DNA from: Bacillus sp. P14.5
GTDB taxonomy: Bacteria; Bacillota; Bacilli; Bacillales; Bacillaceae_B
Assembly: GCF_003316765.1 (NCBI RefSeq)
Contig: NZ_NIJF01000013.1
Coordinates: forward strand, 1-64,000
Direction: 5' to 3'
Length of the DNA stretch: 64,000 nucleotides
Of this stretch, positions 46,973 through 55,374 are shown piece by piece. The stretch's first letter is position 1, and each line of letters starts with the position of its first letter. Under the pieces are notes generated by a model, which saw nothing but the letters and a program-made list of their open reading frames with translations, was not told where the DNA came from and ran no database searches. Position numbers and translations under genes: made by a program.

Positions 46973-49363
46973 GTGACATTATTACACTGGGCAATTATAT
47001 CGCCTTTTCTGGCAGCTATTCTTGTACCTTTTCTGTATAAAAAGCTGCGTTCTATACATACCGGTTGGTTTGTCCTCATCCTTCCCGCAGTGCTTTTTCT
47101 ATACTTTTTTCAATTTATCAGAATAACGGCAGATGGAAATGCGATCAAGGAAACGGTTGAATGGATGCCGTCTTTCGGAATCAATTTCACTGCCTATGTA
47201 GATGGGTTAAGTCTGCTTTTCGCACTGCTGATCACAGGGATTGGTTCCCTGGTTGTTCTTTATTCCATTTATTATTTGTCAAAGGAAAAAGAGCAGCTGC
47301 ACAATTTCTACGTTTATCTGCTTCTATTTATGGGAGCGATGCTTGGGGTTGTCCTGTCTGATAACCTGATCGTCCTTTATATGTTCTGGGAGTTCACTTC
47401 CATTTCATCTTTTCTGTTGATCGGTTATTGGTATCACCGTGAACGTTCACGTTATGGTGCGCAAAAATCGATGCTTATCACTGTTTTTGGCGGGCTATCC
47501 ATGCTCGGAGGATTTCTGCTTCTTTATTTAATGTCCGGTACATTCAGTATCAGGGAATTGGCTGGTATGGCAGATGTGCTCATTACTGAACCTCTATTCC
47601 TTGGTGCCTTGATCTTAGTCCTTCTCGGCGCTTTTACAAAATCAGCACAATTTCCGTTCCATATCTGGCTGCCGGATGCCATGGAGGCGCCTACACCAGT
47701 CAGTGCCTACCTCCACTCCGCAACAATGGTCAAGGCGGGGATTTATCTTGTCGCCCGTATGAGCCCTGTTTTCGCTGAGTCGGGCGTTTGGCTGTGGCTG
47801 GTTGCCAGCTTTGGGATTTTCACTTTGTTCTGGGGTTCTTTCAATGCTGTAAAACATACAGACTTGAAGGCAATCCTAGCTTATTCGACCATCAGTCAGC
47901 TCGGATTAATTATGTCTCTGCTCGGAATCGGAGCTGCCGCACTGCATTACGGTCACCTTGATGAAAATATCTATGGTGTTGCGACTATGGCAGCGGTTTT
48001 TCATCTTATTAACCATGCCACTTTCAAAGGGAGCCTTTTCATGGTGGTCGGTATTATCGATCACGAAACAGGGACAAGGGATATCCGCAAACTTGGCGGG
48101 CTTATGAACTTCATGCCAATCACATTCACTATAGCGGTGATCGGTGCCTTTTCAATGGCGGGTATTCCTCCATTCAACGGCTTCCTGAGTAAAGAGATGT
48201 TCTTTACAGGCATGATACAGGTTCTTGAGATGGATATTTTCAATCTCCAAACATGGGGTATTTTGTTCCCGGTTCTGGCTTGGGTTGGAAGTGTATTTAC
48301 GTTCATTTACAGTATGATTGTTGTGTTTAAGCCGTTCACAGGAAAGCACCAGCCGGAAAAGCTTGACAAGACGCCTCATGAGGCACCGCTTGGAATGCTG
48401 ATTCCGCCTGTAATCCTGGCATCGCTTGTAATAGTATTCGGATTTTTCCCTAATATCCTGACAAGGACGATGATTGAGCCGGCTTTTTCAGCGATCACCA
48501 ATCTAACTGTAGAAGAAACAGATATCTACTTCTGGCATGGCTTCACTATTGAATTATTTATGACCCTGGGTGTCTTCCTGTTCGGTGTCCTTCTGTATAC
48601 ACAGCTTCCAAAGTGGATCAGCATTTATAATAGAATGCCGGAAAGACTGACATTGAACTCATTTTATGACAATGGACTGCTTAAAGGTGAAAGAGGGGCC
48701 TTGAAATTGACCAGCTCTTATATGACCGGCTTCATACGAAGTTACCTGGTTTATATATTCACCTTCCTAATCGCGGTTTTGGTTGTCACACTGGTGATCA
48801 AAGATGCTTTTGTCGTGGATACTTCAGATCTTGCATCCATTGGGGTGTATGAAGTTCTGATTGCACTCGTGATGGTGGTCAGCGCCGTCACAATCCTATT
48901 TGCCAAATCCCGTCTTACCTCGATCATTGCATTGGGAGCTGTCGGGTATTCAGTTGCATTGTTCTTCGTCCTTTTCCGCGCACCGGATCTGGCGTTGACA
49001 CAGCTCGTCATTGAAACTGTTTCTGTTGCGCTGTACTTATTGTGCTTCTACCATCTGCCTCCTTTAAGCAGGCATGAAGAAAGAATGAGCTTTAAATTCG
49101 GGAATGCACTGATAGCAATAGGGGTCGGAGTGACTGTAACACTGATTACCATTGCTTCATACAGCACAAAGCTGTCCGGTTCGATTTCGGAATACTATAT
49201 AGAGAATGTTTATGAAAAAGCGGCAGGAAAGAATATGGTTAACGTAATACTCGTTGACTTCCGTGGATTTGATACATTATTTGAAATCTGCGTTCTCGCT
49301 ATTGCCGCATTGGGCATCTTCGCGATGATCAAACTGAGGATGACAAGGAGGAAAGAAGAATGA
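46973..49363 (+). CDS. mrpA: Na+/H+ antiporter subunit A
   Basis: A 796-aa membrane protein, about 20 helices. The N-terminal ~500 residues are NuoL-like with the proton-channel core (LYMFWEFTSISSFLLIGYW, TKSAQFPFHIWLPDAMEAPTPVSAYLHSATMV). The C-terminal ~200 residues carry the MrpA-specific and MrpB-like domains (RAPDLALTQLVIETVSVALY). It starts at GTG 46973, after GGGGG. It is the first gene of a complete seven-gene operon expelling Na+ at high pH or salt. Its stop overlaps mrpB (ATGA). Confidence 0.96.
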   Translation: MTLLHWAIISPFLAAILVPFLYKKLRSIHTGWFVLILPAVLFLYFFQFIRITADGNAIKETVEWMPSFGINFTAYVDGLSLLFALLITGIGSLVVLYSIYYLSKEKEQLHNFYVYLLLFMGAMLGVVLSDNLIVLYMFWEFTSISSFLLIGYWYHRERSRYGAQKSMLITVFGGLSMLGGFLLLYLMSGTFSIRELAGMADVLITEPLFLGALILVLLGAFTKSAQFPFHIWLPDAMEAPTPVSAYLHSATMVKAGIYLVARMSPVFAESGVWLWLVASFGIFTLFWGSFNAVKHTDLKAILAYSTISQLGLIMSLLGIGAAALHYGHLDENIYGVATMAAVFHLINHATFKGSLFMVVGIIDHETGTRDIRKLGGLMNFMPITFTIAVIGAFSMAGIPPFNGFLSKEMFFTGMIQVLEMDIFNLQTWGILFPVLAWVGSVFTFIYSMIVVFKPFTGKHQPEKLDKTPHEAPLGMLIPPVILASLVIVFGFFPNILTRTMIEPAFSAITNLTVEETDIYFWHGFTIELFMTLGVFLFGVLLYTQLPKWISIYNRMPERLTLNSFYDNGLLKGERGALKLTSSYMTGFIRSYLVYIFTFLIAVLVVTLVIKDAFVVDTSDLASIGVYEVLIALVMVVSAVTILFAKSRLTSIIALGAVGYSVALFFVLFRAPDLALTQLVIETVSVALYLLCFYHLPPLSRHEERMSFKFGNALIAIGVGVTVTLITIASYSTKLSGSISEYYIENVYEKAAGKNMVNVILVDFRGFDTLFEICVLAIAALGIFAMIKLRMTRRKEE

Positions 49364-49782
49364 AAACCAATGATGTAATCCTCCAAACAGTTACCATGAT
49401 TGTGAGTTTTATCATTATCCTGTTTTCAATCCAGCTTTTCTTTGCGGGACACTATACCCCCGGTGGAGGTTTCATAGGCGGATTGATGACTTCAGGTGCC
49501 TTGGTACTGCTGCTGCTTGCCTATGATATTAAAACAGTGACAACCATTCTTCCGGTTGATTATAAGCTGCTGACAGCCATTGGCCTGCTTCTCGCAGTAG
49601 GTACAGGAGCAGGGGCATTATTGTTTGATGTCCCCTTCCTTACTCATGCCTATGACTACTTCAATCTCCCTTTGCTTGGGGAAACGTCACTGCATACAGC
49701 TGTGATATTTGATACTGGTGTTTATCTTGTTGTTATCGGGATTACGATGACCATTATTCAAACGATTGGAGTGAGCGAATAA
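49360..49782 (+). CDS. mrpB: Na+/H+ antiporter subunit B
   Basis: A 140-aa protein with four helices. The GHYTPGGGFIGGLM motif marks the MnhB domain. It overlaps mrpA by 4 nt and touches mrpC by 1 nt (TAATG), so translation is coupled. All seven Mrp subunits are needed for antiport in B. subtilis. Confidence 0.96.
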   Translation: MKTNDVILQTVTMIVSFIIILFSIQLFFAGHYTPGGGFIGGLMTSGALVLLLLAYDIKTVTTILPVDYKLLTAIGLLLAVGTGAGALLFDVPFLTHAYDYFNLPLLGETSLHTAVIFDTGVYLVVIGITMTIIQTIGVSE

Positions 49783-50123
49783 TGGAAATTTTAATGGCCA
49801 TAGTAGTTGGCATTTTATTTACGAGTGCTGTTTATTTAATGCTCTCAAAGAGTTTGCTGCGCATCATCATCGGTACCTCGCTGCTCAGTCACGGAGCCCA
49901 TCTGCTGCTCCTTTCCATAAGCGGCCTGAAGGCAGGAGCACCGCCTCTGTTGGGAGAACACGCAGCAGATTATGCCGATCCTTTGCCGCAGGCGTTGATA
50001 TTGACGGCAATCGTTATCAGTTTTGGTGTTACTTCCTTTTTCCTTGTACTTGCCTATCGTGCCTATCAGGAACTGGGAACTGATAACGTGGATCAAATGA
50101 GAGGAAACGAAGGAAATGATTAA
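49782..50123 (+). CDS. mrpC: Na+/H+ antiporter subunit C
   Basis: A 113-aa, three-helix NuoK-like subunit. The motif SLLSHGAHLLLLSISGL, followed by DPLPQALILTAIVIS, is typical of MrpC. It overlaps mrpD by 8 nt. Confidence 0.96.
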   Translation: MEILMAIVVGILFTSAVYLMLSKSLLRIIIGTSLLSHGAHLLLLSISGLKAGAPPLLGEHAADYADPLPQALILTAIVISFGVTSFFLVLAYRAYQELGTDNVDQMRGNEGND

Positions 50124-51597
50124 TTTACCAATTTTACCAATTTTAATTCCGTTATTTGCAGCGATTATACTCATGTTTTTTGGAAAGAACATCACCATGC
50201 AAAAATGGATTGGGGCCATTGCAACGGCAGGAACGGTTGCAGCCTCCATCGTTTTGGTGAATGTTGTGCATACAGAAGGAATCCAGACGGTCGACCTTGG
50301 AAGCTGGAAGGCTCCATTCGGCATAACAATGGTCTCTGATATGCTGTCAGCCCTGCTGGTGACAACAACAAGCATCATTACGTTCTTTGTCCTGCTATAC
50401 TCTTTCCGTTCCATTGGGAAAGACAGAGAACGATTTTACTTCTATCCTGTGGTTCAGTTCCTGCTGGTCGGGGTGAACGGAGCTTTCACAACAGGAGATA
50501 TTTTCAACTTATTCGTATTCTTTGAAGTCATGCTGATGTCTTCTTACGTTCTTCTCGTTTTGGGAGGAACTAAGGTTCAGCTTAGGGAATCCATCAAGTA
50601 CATCCTGGTGAATATCATTTCATCAGCACTGTTTGTCGTGATGGTCGCCTATCTGTACTCGGTGATCGGTTCCTTGAATATGGCTGATATCTCTGTAAAA
50701 ATTGCAGAGTTTGACCAACCTGGAATTCTCACTGTCATTGCTGTGATGTTCCTGGTCGTATACGGGCTGAAGGGAGCCATTTTCCCATTATACTTCTGGC
50801 TTCCAGGTTCATACTATGCACCGCCGACACCGGTCCTGGCACTGTTTGGGGCACTGCTGACCAAGGTGGGAGTCTATTCCATCATCAGGACCTACACCCT
50901 GTTCTTCTATCATGATACAGGCTATACTCACACCATCCTTGCTTGGCTTGCAATCCTTACCATCGTAGTCGGATGCATAGGGGCCATTGCCTATTGGGAT
51001 GTTAAAAAAATCCTTATCTACAATATCATCATTGCGGTTGGTGTCATTCTCTTTGGCGTTTCCGTCATGTCCCCTGAATCACTTGAAGGGTCGGTCTACT
51101 ACTTGATTCACGACATGATCATTAAAGCGGCTCTTTTCCTGCTGGTTGGTGTCATGATCGCCATAACCGGAACAAGCAACCTGCGGAAGATGGGCGGCCT
51201 TATAAAAGATTACCCGTGGCTTGGATGGACATTCCTTATCGCTACACTGACACTGGCTGGTATCCCGCCTTTCAGCGGCTTCATCGGAAAACTGCTGCTG
51301 GTGAGAGGAAGCTTTGCAGCAGAAGCATATCTTGGCGGCGGCCTGATCCTTCTTTCCAGCCTTTTCGTTCTCTATTCAGTGATCAAGATCTTCCTGAATG
51401 GAGTGTGGGGAGTTCCTAAGGAATACAATGGGAGCAACAAGCACAATGCTTTCTATCTCTGGGGCTCCACCGTCTTTCTAGTCATCCTTGCTGTTGCCTA
51501 TGGAGTAGGTGCTGAAGCTGTCCGTCCGCTGATTTCACAAGCATCAGAGGCACTTTCAGATCCGGGAATCTATATACAAGCGGTACTAAAGGAGTAA
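50116..51597 (+). CDS. mrpD: Na+/H+ antiporter subunit D
   Basis: A 493-aa, ~14-helix NuoN-like subunit. Conserved parts include FNLFVFFEVMLMSSYVLLVLGG, GLKGAIFPLYFWLPGSYYAPP and LLVGVMIAITGT. It provides the second complex I-like proton path of the Mrp complex. Confidence 0.96.
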   Translation: MINLPILPILIPLFAAIILMFFGKNITMQKWIGAIATAGTVAASIVLVNVVHTEGIQTVDLGSWKAPFGITMVSDMLSALLVTTTSIITFFVLLYSFRSIGKDRERFYFYPVVQFLLVGVNGAFTTGDIFNLFVFFEVMLMSSYVLLVLGGTKVQLRESIKYILVNIISSALFVVMVAYLYSVIGSLNMADISVKIAEFDQPGILTVIAVMFLVVYGLKGAIFPLYFWLPGSYYAPPTPVLALFGALLTKVGVYSIIRTYTLFFYHDTGYTHTILAWLAILTIVVGCIGAIAYWDVKKILIYNIIIAVGVILFGVSVMSPESLEGSVYYLIHDMIIKAALFLLVGVMIAITGTSNLRKMGGLIKDYPWLGWTFLIATLTLAGIPPFSGFIGKLLLVRGSFAAEAYLGGGLILLSSLFVLYSVIKIFLNGVWGVPKEYNGSNKHNAFYLWGSTVFLVILAVAYGVGAEAVRPLISQASEALSDPGIYIQAVLKE

Positions 51598-51603
51598 TGT
51601 AGA

Positions 51604-52080
51604 ATGGCCTTTCAAATTTTATTAAATTTCTTTCTTGCATTTTTGTGGATGTTTTTGCAAGTTTCCTTTACATCAACATCCTTTATCATCGGGTATCTGC
51701 TCGGATTGGTTGTAACATTTGCCTTCAGGCGGTTCTTCAATTCTCGATTCTATATGGAGCGAGTAGTGGCGATCATCAAACTGGTTCTATTATTTTTAAA
51801 AGAGTTGATTCTTTCCAATATCTCAGTCTTAAAAACGCTTCTTAAACCAAAGCTGGATATTAAACCGGGAATCTTCGCATTACCGACTGACCTTACAAAA
51901 AATTGGGAAATCACACTGCTTGCCAATTTAATCACTCTGACACCGGGAACACTTGTGGTGGATATCTCTTTTGACAATAAGATTCTATATATCCATACAC
52001 TTGATATTCCTGATGTGGACGAAGCGATTGACGATATCAAGAATACGTTCGAGAAGGCAATTATGGAGGTGAGCCGCTGA
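51604..52080 (+). CDS. mrpE: Na+/H+ antiporter subunit E
   Basis: A 158-aa subunit with two N-terminal helices and a cytoplasmic part. The segment LANLITLTPGTLVVDIS is the MnhE hallmark. It starts 6 nt after mrpD, with AAGGAG in the end of mrpD, and its TGA overlaps the mrpF ATG. Confidence 0.95.
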   Translation: MAFQILLNFFLAFLWMFLQVSFTSTSFIIGYLLGLVVTFAFRRFFNSRFYMERVVAIIKLVLLFLKELILSNISVLKTLLKPKLDIKPGIFALPTDLTKNWEITLLANLITLTPGTLVVDISFDNKILYIHTLDIPDVDEAIDDIKNTFEKAIMEVSR

Positions 52081-52364
52081 TGCTTGACACAATCATCCAG
52101 ATTTCATTGCTCGCCGTATCCATTTCCATGGTCGGACTTGTATATCGTGTTATCGTCGGTCCTTCGACGCCTGATAGAGTGGTCGCCCTGGATGCCTTGG
52201 GAATTAACTTGATCGCCATTATCGCCTTGGTTTCCATGGTCTTGCGTTCTCACTCTTTCCTTGAAGTCATTTTGCTGATTGGTATTCTGGCTTTTATCGG
52301 GACCGTTGCGTTCTCCAAATTCTTAGAGAAAGGGGAGATCATCGAGCATGACCGAAATAATTAG
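52080..52364 (+). CDS. mrpF: Na+/H+ antiporter subunit F
   Basis: A 94-aa, three-helix subunit with the MnhF segment GPSTPDRVVALDALG. Overlaps mrpE by 1 nt and mrpG by 17 nt. Confidence 0.96.
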   Translation: MLDTIIQISLLAVSISMVGLVYRVIVGPSTPDRVVALDALGINLIAIIALVSMVLRSHSFLEVILLIGILAFIGTVAFSKFLEKGEIIEHDRNN

Positions 52365-52707
52365 ATTCTTTATAGGATTTTTCCTGATTGTCGGGTCATT
52401 CCTTACGCTGGTCACCGCTTTCGGCCTGATCCGCCTGCCGGATGTTTACACCCGGAATCATGCGGCATCCAAAAGCGCCACGCTTGGAGTGATGTGTATC
52501 CTGCTCGCCACCTTCCTATTTTTCTATCTGGAAGAAGGGCATTTCAATTCAAGATTGATTCTGGGTATCATCTTTATCTTCATTACGGCGCCTGTTGCCG
52601 GACATTTGATTTCAAGAGCTGCCTACAACAGCGGTGTCCCGCTTTGGGATAAAAGTATACGGGATGACCTTAAAGGAAAGCAGAAATACGAAGAAAGAAA
52701 TATGTAA
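52348..52707 (+). CDS. mrpG: Na+/H+ antiporter subunit G
   Basis: A 119-aa, three-helix subunit with FGLIRLPDVYTRNHAASKSATLG, the PhaG/MnhG motif, and ITAPVAGHLISRAAY. It is the last gene of the operon and is followed by a strong terminator. Confidence 0.96.
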   Translation: MTEIIRFFIGFFLIVGSFLTLVTAFGLIRLPDVYTRNHAASKSATLGVMCILLATFLFFYLEEGHFNSRLILGIIFIFITAPVAGHLISRAAYNSGVPLWDKSIRDDLKGKQKYEERNM

Positions 52708-52716
52708 ATATATAAC

Positions 52717-52772
52717 AAAAAACAAGCAGCATGGAAAGGGGTTTCTCCTCTTTTCATTGCTGCTTGTTTTTT
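52717..52772 (+). terminator. Terminator of the mrp operon
   Basis: AAACAAGCAGCA-type arms pair with TTGCTGCTTGTTT across an inner stem (GGAAAGGGG / CCTCTTTTC), then TTTTT. Confidence 0.92.
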
Positions 52773-52837
52773 GGTCAAATGAATTAAATTTTTATATCGT
52801 TCTTTACATGAGGCACATTGGTCAATAAAAAACCATT

Positions 52838-52883
52838 TTAAAAGGACGGCAGAACCGTTACCCTTGTTCAGCCGTCCTTTTAA
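52838..52883 (-). terminator. Terminator of the DUF2188 gene
   Basis: AAAAGGACGGC / GCCGTCCTTTT, an 11-bp perfect stem with a 20-nt loop, T-rich on both sides. Confidence 0.88.
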
Positions 52884-52884
52884 A

Positions 52885-53253
52885 TCAGTTGTCATATAAA
52901 GTGTCAGATACATCACCATCCGACTTGTGCACAACAAGAATGCCATCATGGTCATTCACATATGGCTTGGCTTTTTCAAGCAAATCTTCTTTCGTGTCTT
53001 CCGTATAAATTGCCTTGCCGCTGCCTTCCTTCTTCAATTCCCAGCCGTCTCCATTGGATTGAACGTGAAACTTTGTCTTATCCTCTGAGTCGCCATCGAC
53101 ATACTTTTCAGCACGATCTGTTGCGATGGCAATCGCTCTTCCGTCATCGTATCCTTCCCGAAGCAGGGCATTGCCAATTTCAATGGCTTTATTTCTGACA
53201 TCCGCCGAAAGGTTTTTCCACGAAGCCGGATAATCACTTTTTGACCATGGCAT
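52885..53253 (-). CDS. DUF2188-containing protein
   Basis: A 122-aa soluble acidic protein. Residues 1-50 (YPASWKNL, GRAIAIATDRAE) resemble a ChaB-like segment. Residues ~60-120 carry the DUF2188 pattern (FHVQSNGDGWELKKEGSGKA, ILVVHKSDG). AGGAG lies 9 nt before the ATG. Such proteins are often stress-induced, but the role is unknown. It sits between mrpG and yuxO. Confidence 0.85.
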   Translation of the reverse strand: MPWSKSDYPASWKNLSADVRNKAIEIGNALLREGYDDGRAIAIATDRAEKYVDGDSEDKTKFHVQSNGDGWELKKEGSGKAIYTEDTKEDLLEKAKPYVNDHDGILVVHKSDGDVSDTLYDN

Positions 53254-53317
53254 ACAATCAACTCCTCATAACGTTTTTTATTAAAATTCCCCGTTCTTAA
53301 AAAGGTAAACATACTCT

Positions 53318-53752
53318 TTAATACATTGAAGCGGTGAAAGGGACTGTCCCCTTCACCGCACTAAAGTGTTTATTTTTTGGGACAACTGCCATTGTACATC
53401 GTGACACACAGATCAGCTTTTCGTCTTCATCTGTAATGCGGATATCCCAAACCATCGTGCTTTTTCCTTGATGGATGATCTCAGCCGTTGCTGTCACGAT
53501 TCCATCTTTCTTGGCTCTGATATGGTTGGCATTGATCTCCAAGCCGAAACAGATTTCTTTTTCCAAATCGATCAGTTCCACTGCCCCCACACTGGCAACC
53601 GTCTCGGCCAATGCAACTGAAGCACCTCCATGCAGGTATCCAAAAGGCTGCCTGGTTCTTTCATCCACCGGCATGGTTGCCACCACTTTTCCTTTCCCCA
53701 GTTCGATAAATTCCATTCCCAATGCACTGATCAGTGTATTTTCGTTATTCAA
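53318..53752 (-). CDS. yuxO: PaaI/YuxO-type hotdog thioesterase with repeat-derived C-terminus
   Basis: A 144-aa acyl-CoA thioesterase-like protein. The hotdog motif GYLHGGASVALAETVASVG is intact. The start is TTG 53752 (GGAG 8 nt upstream); the GTG at 53761 is inside the site. The last ~15 residues (HFSAVKGTVPFTASMY) come from a GGGACTGTCCC palindrome of the kind found between genes elsewhere, so the original stop was replaced. yuxO also follows the mrp operon in B. subtilis. Confidence 0.9.
   Translation of the reverse strand: MNNENTLISALGMEFIELGKGKVVATMPVDERTRQPFGYLHGGASVALAETVASVGAVELIDLEKEICFGLEINANHIRAKKDGIVTATAEIIHQGKSTMVWDIRITDEDEKLICVSRCTMAVVPKNKHFSAVKGTVPFTASMY
53331..53359. repeat. 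GGGACTGTCCC palindrome inside the 3' end of yuxO
   Basis: Outer arms GCGGTGAA / TTCACCGC and inner arms GGGAC / GTCCC form a 13-bp stem with one mismatch. It encodes part of the YuxO tail and may also act on transcript ends. Confidence 0.85.
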
Positions 53753-54013
53753 AATAATCACTCCTGCTAATTCTTTGTTTAAGCTACCTTTCTCGACTTC
53801 TTTATAAAAACCCTTTTTTATGAGCAGAATTTTTACTTTTAATGTTCACACCAAGAGGATCCCTTTGAAACTAATCGTCTGAAAAAGACTGTCATCCCTA
53901 TGTCACAGTGAAAAGAATACAGACAAGACAATGAGCATATAGATTTTTAAGGAAGCAGGAAATGTCTGTCAAACCCATGCCCTGCCTGTACACTGTTTAG
54001 AAGGAGGCAACGA

Positions 54014-54409
54014 ATGAATAGATATCATCCTTTCTATACTCCTATACAACGTCCGCAAACGCCAAATTGGCCGCCTGTCAACCCATATTATGCAATGCAT
54101 CGTCATCCACTCCAGTATCCGCCTGTGGAACCTAAGCAATTCATGGATTCTGCCGGTAAGATGACGCCTCTCCTGGATGATGCCAAAATAATTATGAATG
54201 AAGTCTCTCAATCGAAGGAGCTGGCAGCGAACTTGATGCAAGCCGCCCAGAAATCAAACATGGGCGAACTGAACCGGCTTATCAAAGGAACAGGCGTACG
54301 AAATATTCCAGAAATCAAATTTAATCCAGATGGGTTTACCCTTAGTTTCAGAAATAAAACAGGAAATGTTGACTGCTCTCACTTGACGGTTATCCTCAGG
54401 TGGAAGTAG
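54014..54409 (+). CDS. yuzC: YuzC-like protein
   Basis: A 131-aa protein. The first ~40 residues are rich in Pro/Tyr/His (NRYHPFYTPIQRPQTPNWPP). The rest is helical and ends in a short beta-rich part. It resembles YuzC, which B. subtilis also encodes after yuxO and which is linked to sporulation expression. GAAGGAGG precedes the ATG at good spacing. Biochemical function unknown. Confidence 0.82.
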   Translation: MNRYHPFYTPIQRPQTPNWPPVNPYYAMHRHPLQYPPVEPKQFMDSAGKMTPLLDDAKIIMNEVSQSKELAANLMQAAQKSNMGELNRLIKGTGVRNIPEIKFNPDGFTLSFRNKTGNVDCSHLTVILRWK

Positions 54410-54414
54410 AAGGA

Positions 54415-54452
54415 AAAGGAGCAGCTCAAATGCGAGCTGCTCCTTTTATTTT
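54415..54452. terminator. Terminator between yuzC and the Gly/Tyr-rich gene
   Basis: A 13-bp perfect stem AAAGGAGCAGCTC / GAGCTGCTCCTTT with a 6-nt loop, then TATTTT; convergent genes share it. Confidence 0.93.
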
Positions 54453-54694
54453 CAATAATAAGGGTATCCCCCAGGAGAACCATAACCCGGAGCCCCATAT
54501 CCCGGATAACCATAGCCGGGATATCCGTAGCCATAGCCATAACCATAGAACGGCGGTCGATAATAACGCGGTCTAACCAGCGCACCTCCAAGTACACCGC
54601 CTAACACCCCTCCCAAAAAAGGAAGACCGAACCCCCAGCCAAACCGGCTCTGTCCAAAATGCTGGTTTCTGTGGTGAAATCGTGGATTCATCAT
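54452..54694 (-). CDS. Gly/Tyr/Pro-rich small protein, possibly spore-coat related
   Basis: An 80-aa protein. The N-terminus is His/Asn/Arg-rich (MMNPRFHHRNQHFG), then a Gly-rich hydrophobic stretch (LPFLGGVLGGVLGGALV) and a C-terminus of YGYPGY-type repeats. ATG 54694 follows GAGGAGG; the frame opens 6 codons earlier, inside the site. Composition recalls spore coat proteins, and the yuzC neighbour supports that, but this is inference. Confidence 0.7.
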   Translation of the reverse strand: MMNPRFHHRNQHFGQSRFGWGFGLPFLGGVLGGVLGGALVRPRYYRPPFYGYGYGYGYPGYGYPGYGAPGYGSPGGYPYY

Positions 54695-54789
54695 AGCTGA
54701 AAACCTCCTCATCTATTTAAGGCTTCATTATCTATGTATGCAAACATGAATCCACCTGCATGGGCACATCTAATATAAATCGGTTTTTC

Positions 54790-55205
54790 CGTTGTTGGTC
54801 CGCCAGCCTTCCTTTAACGGCCAGCGAGAGTATACTCGGCTTTGGCTATTGACCGCAAGCCTTCTTTACAGGCCAGTGAGATTATGATTAATCCTGCTTG
54901 TTGGCCCGCATTCCTTCTGTACGGGCCAGTGAGAACAAGATTAGCTCGGCTTGTTGGCCCGCATGCCAGCTTTACGGGCCAGTGAAAACAAGATTAGCTC
55001 GGCTTGTTGGCCCGCATGCCTCCTTTACGGACCAGTGAGATTATGATCAACTCTGCTTGTTGGCCCGCACGCCAGCTTTTCGGGCCAGTGAGATTATAAT
55101 TAACCCTGCTTGTTGGCCCGCACGCCAGCTTTTCGGGCCAGTGAGACTAAGATTAGCACTGGACATTGGTCCGCAGTTCACTTTTACGGACCATTGTGAT
55201 TGAGT
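54790..55205. repeat. 53-bp tandem palindrome array 7 (8 units, GGCCCG type)
   Basis: TTGGCCCGC or TTGGTCCGC starts at 54795, 54849, 54901, 54954, 55007, 55060, 55113 and 55166. Steps are 54, 52, then 53 bp five times. The arm ACGGGCCA answers each about 12 nt later. Confidence 0.93.
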
Positions 55206-55285
55206 TTCCCCCTGCTTGCCGGCATGTAGATTTTTGTATAAGTTGCTTAATAGCCGATCCCAATACGCTCCCTCTTAAAAAATAA

Positions 55286-55316
55286 CAAAAGACCCGTCAA
55301 CAGACGGATCTTTTAT
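55286..55316 (-). terminator. Terminator of yuiF
   Basis: AAAAGACCCGTC / GACGGATCTTTT stem with a short AACA loop and T-rich minus-strand end. Confidence 0.88.
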
Positions 55317-55374
55317 CTACTCTATAACTACTTACATTTCTGAAAAGAAAGCTCCTGCAAAAAAAGATAGTTTA

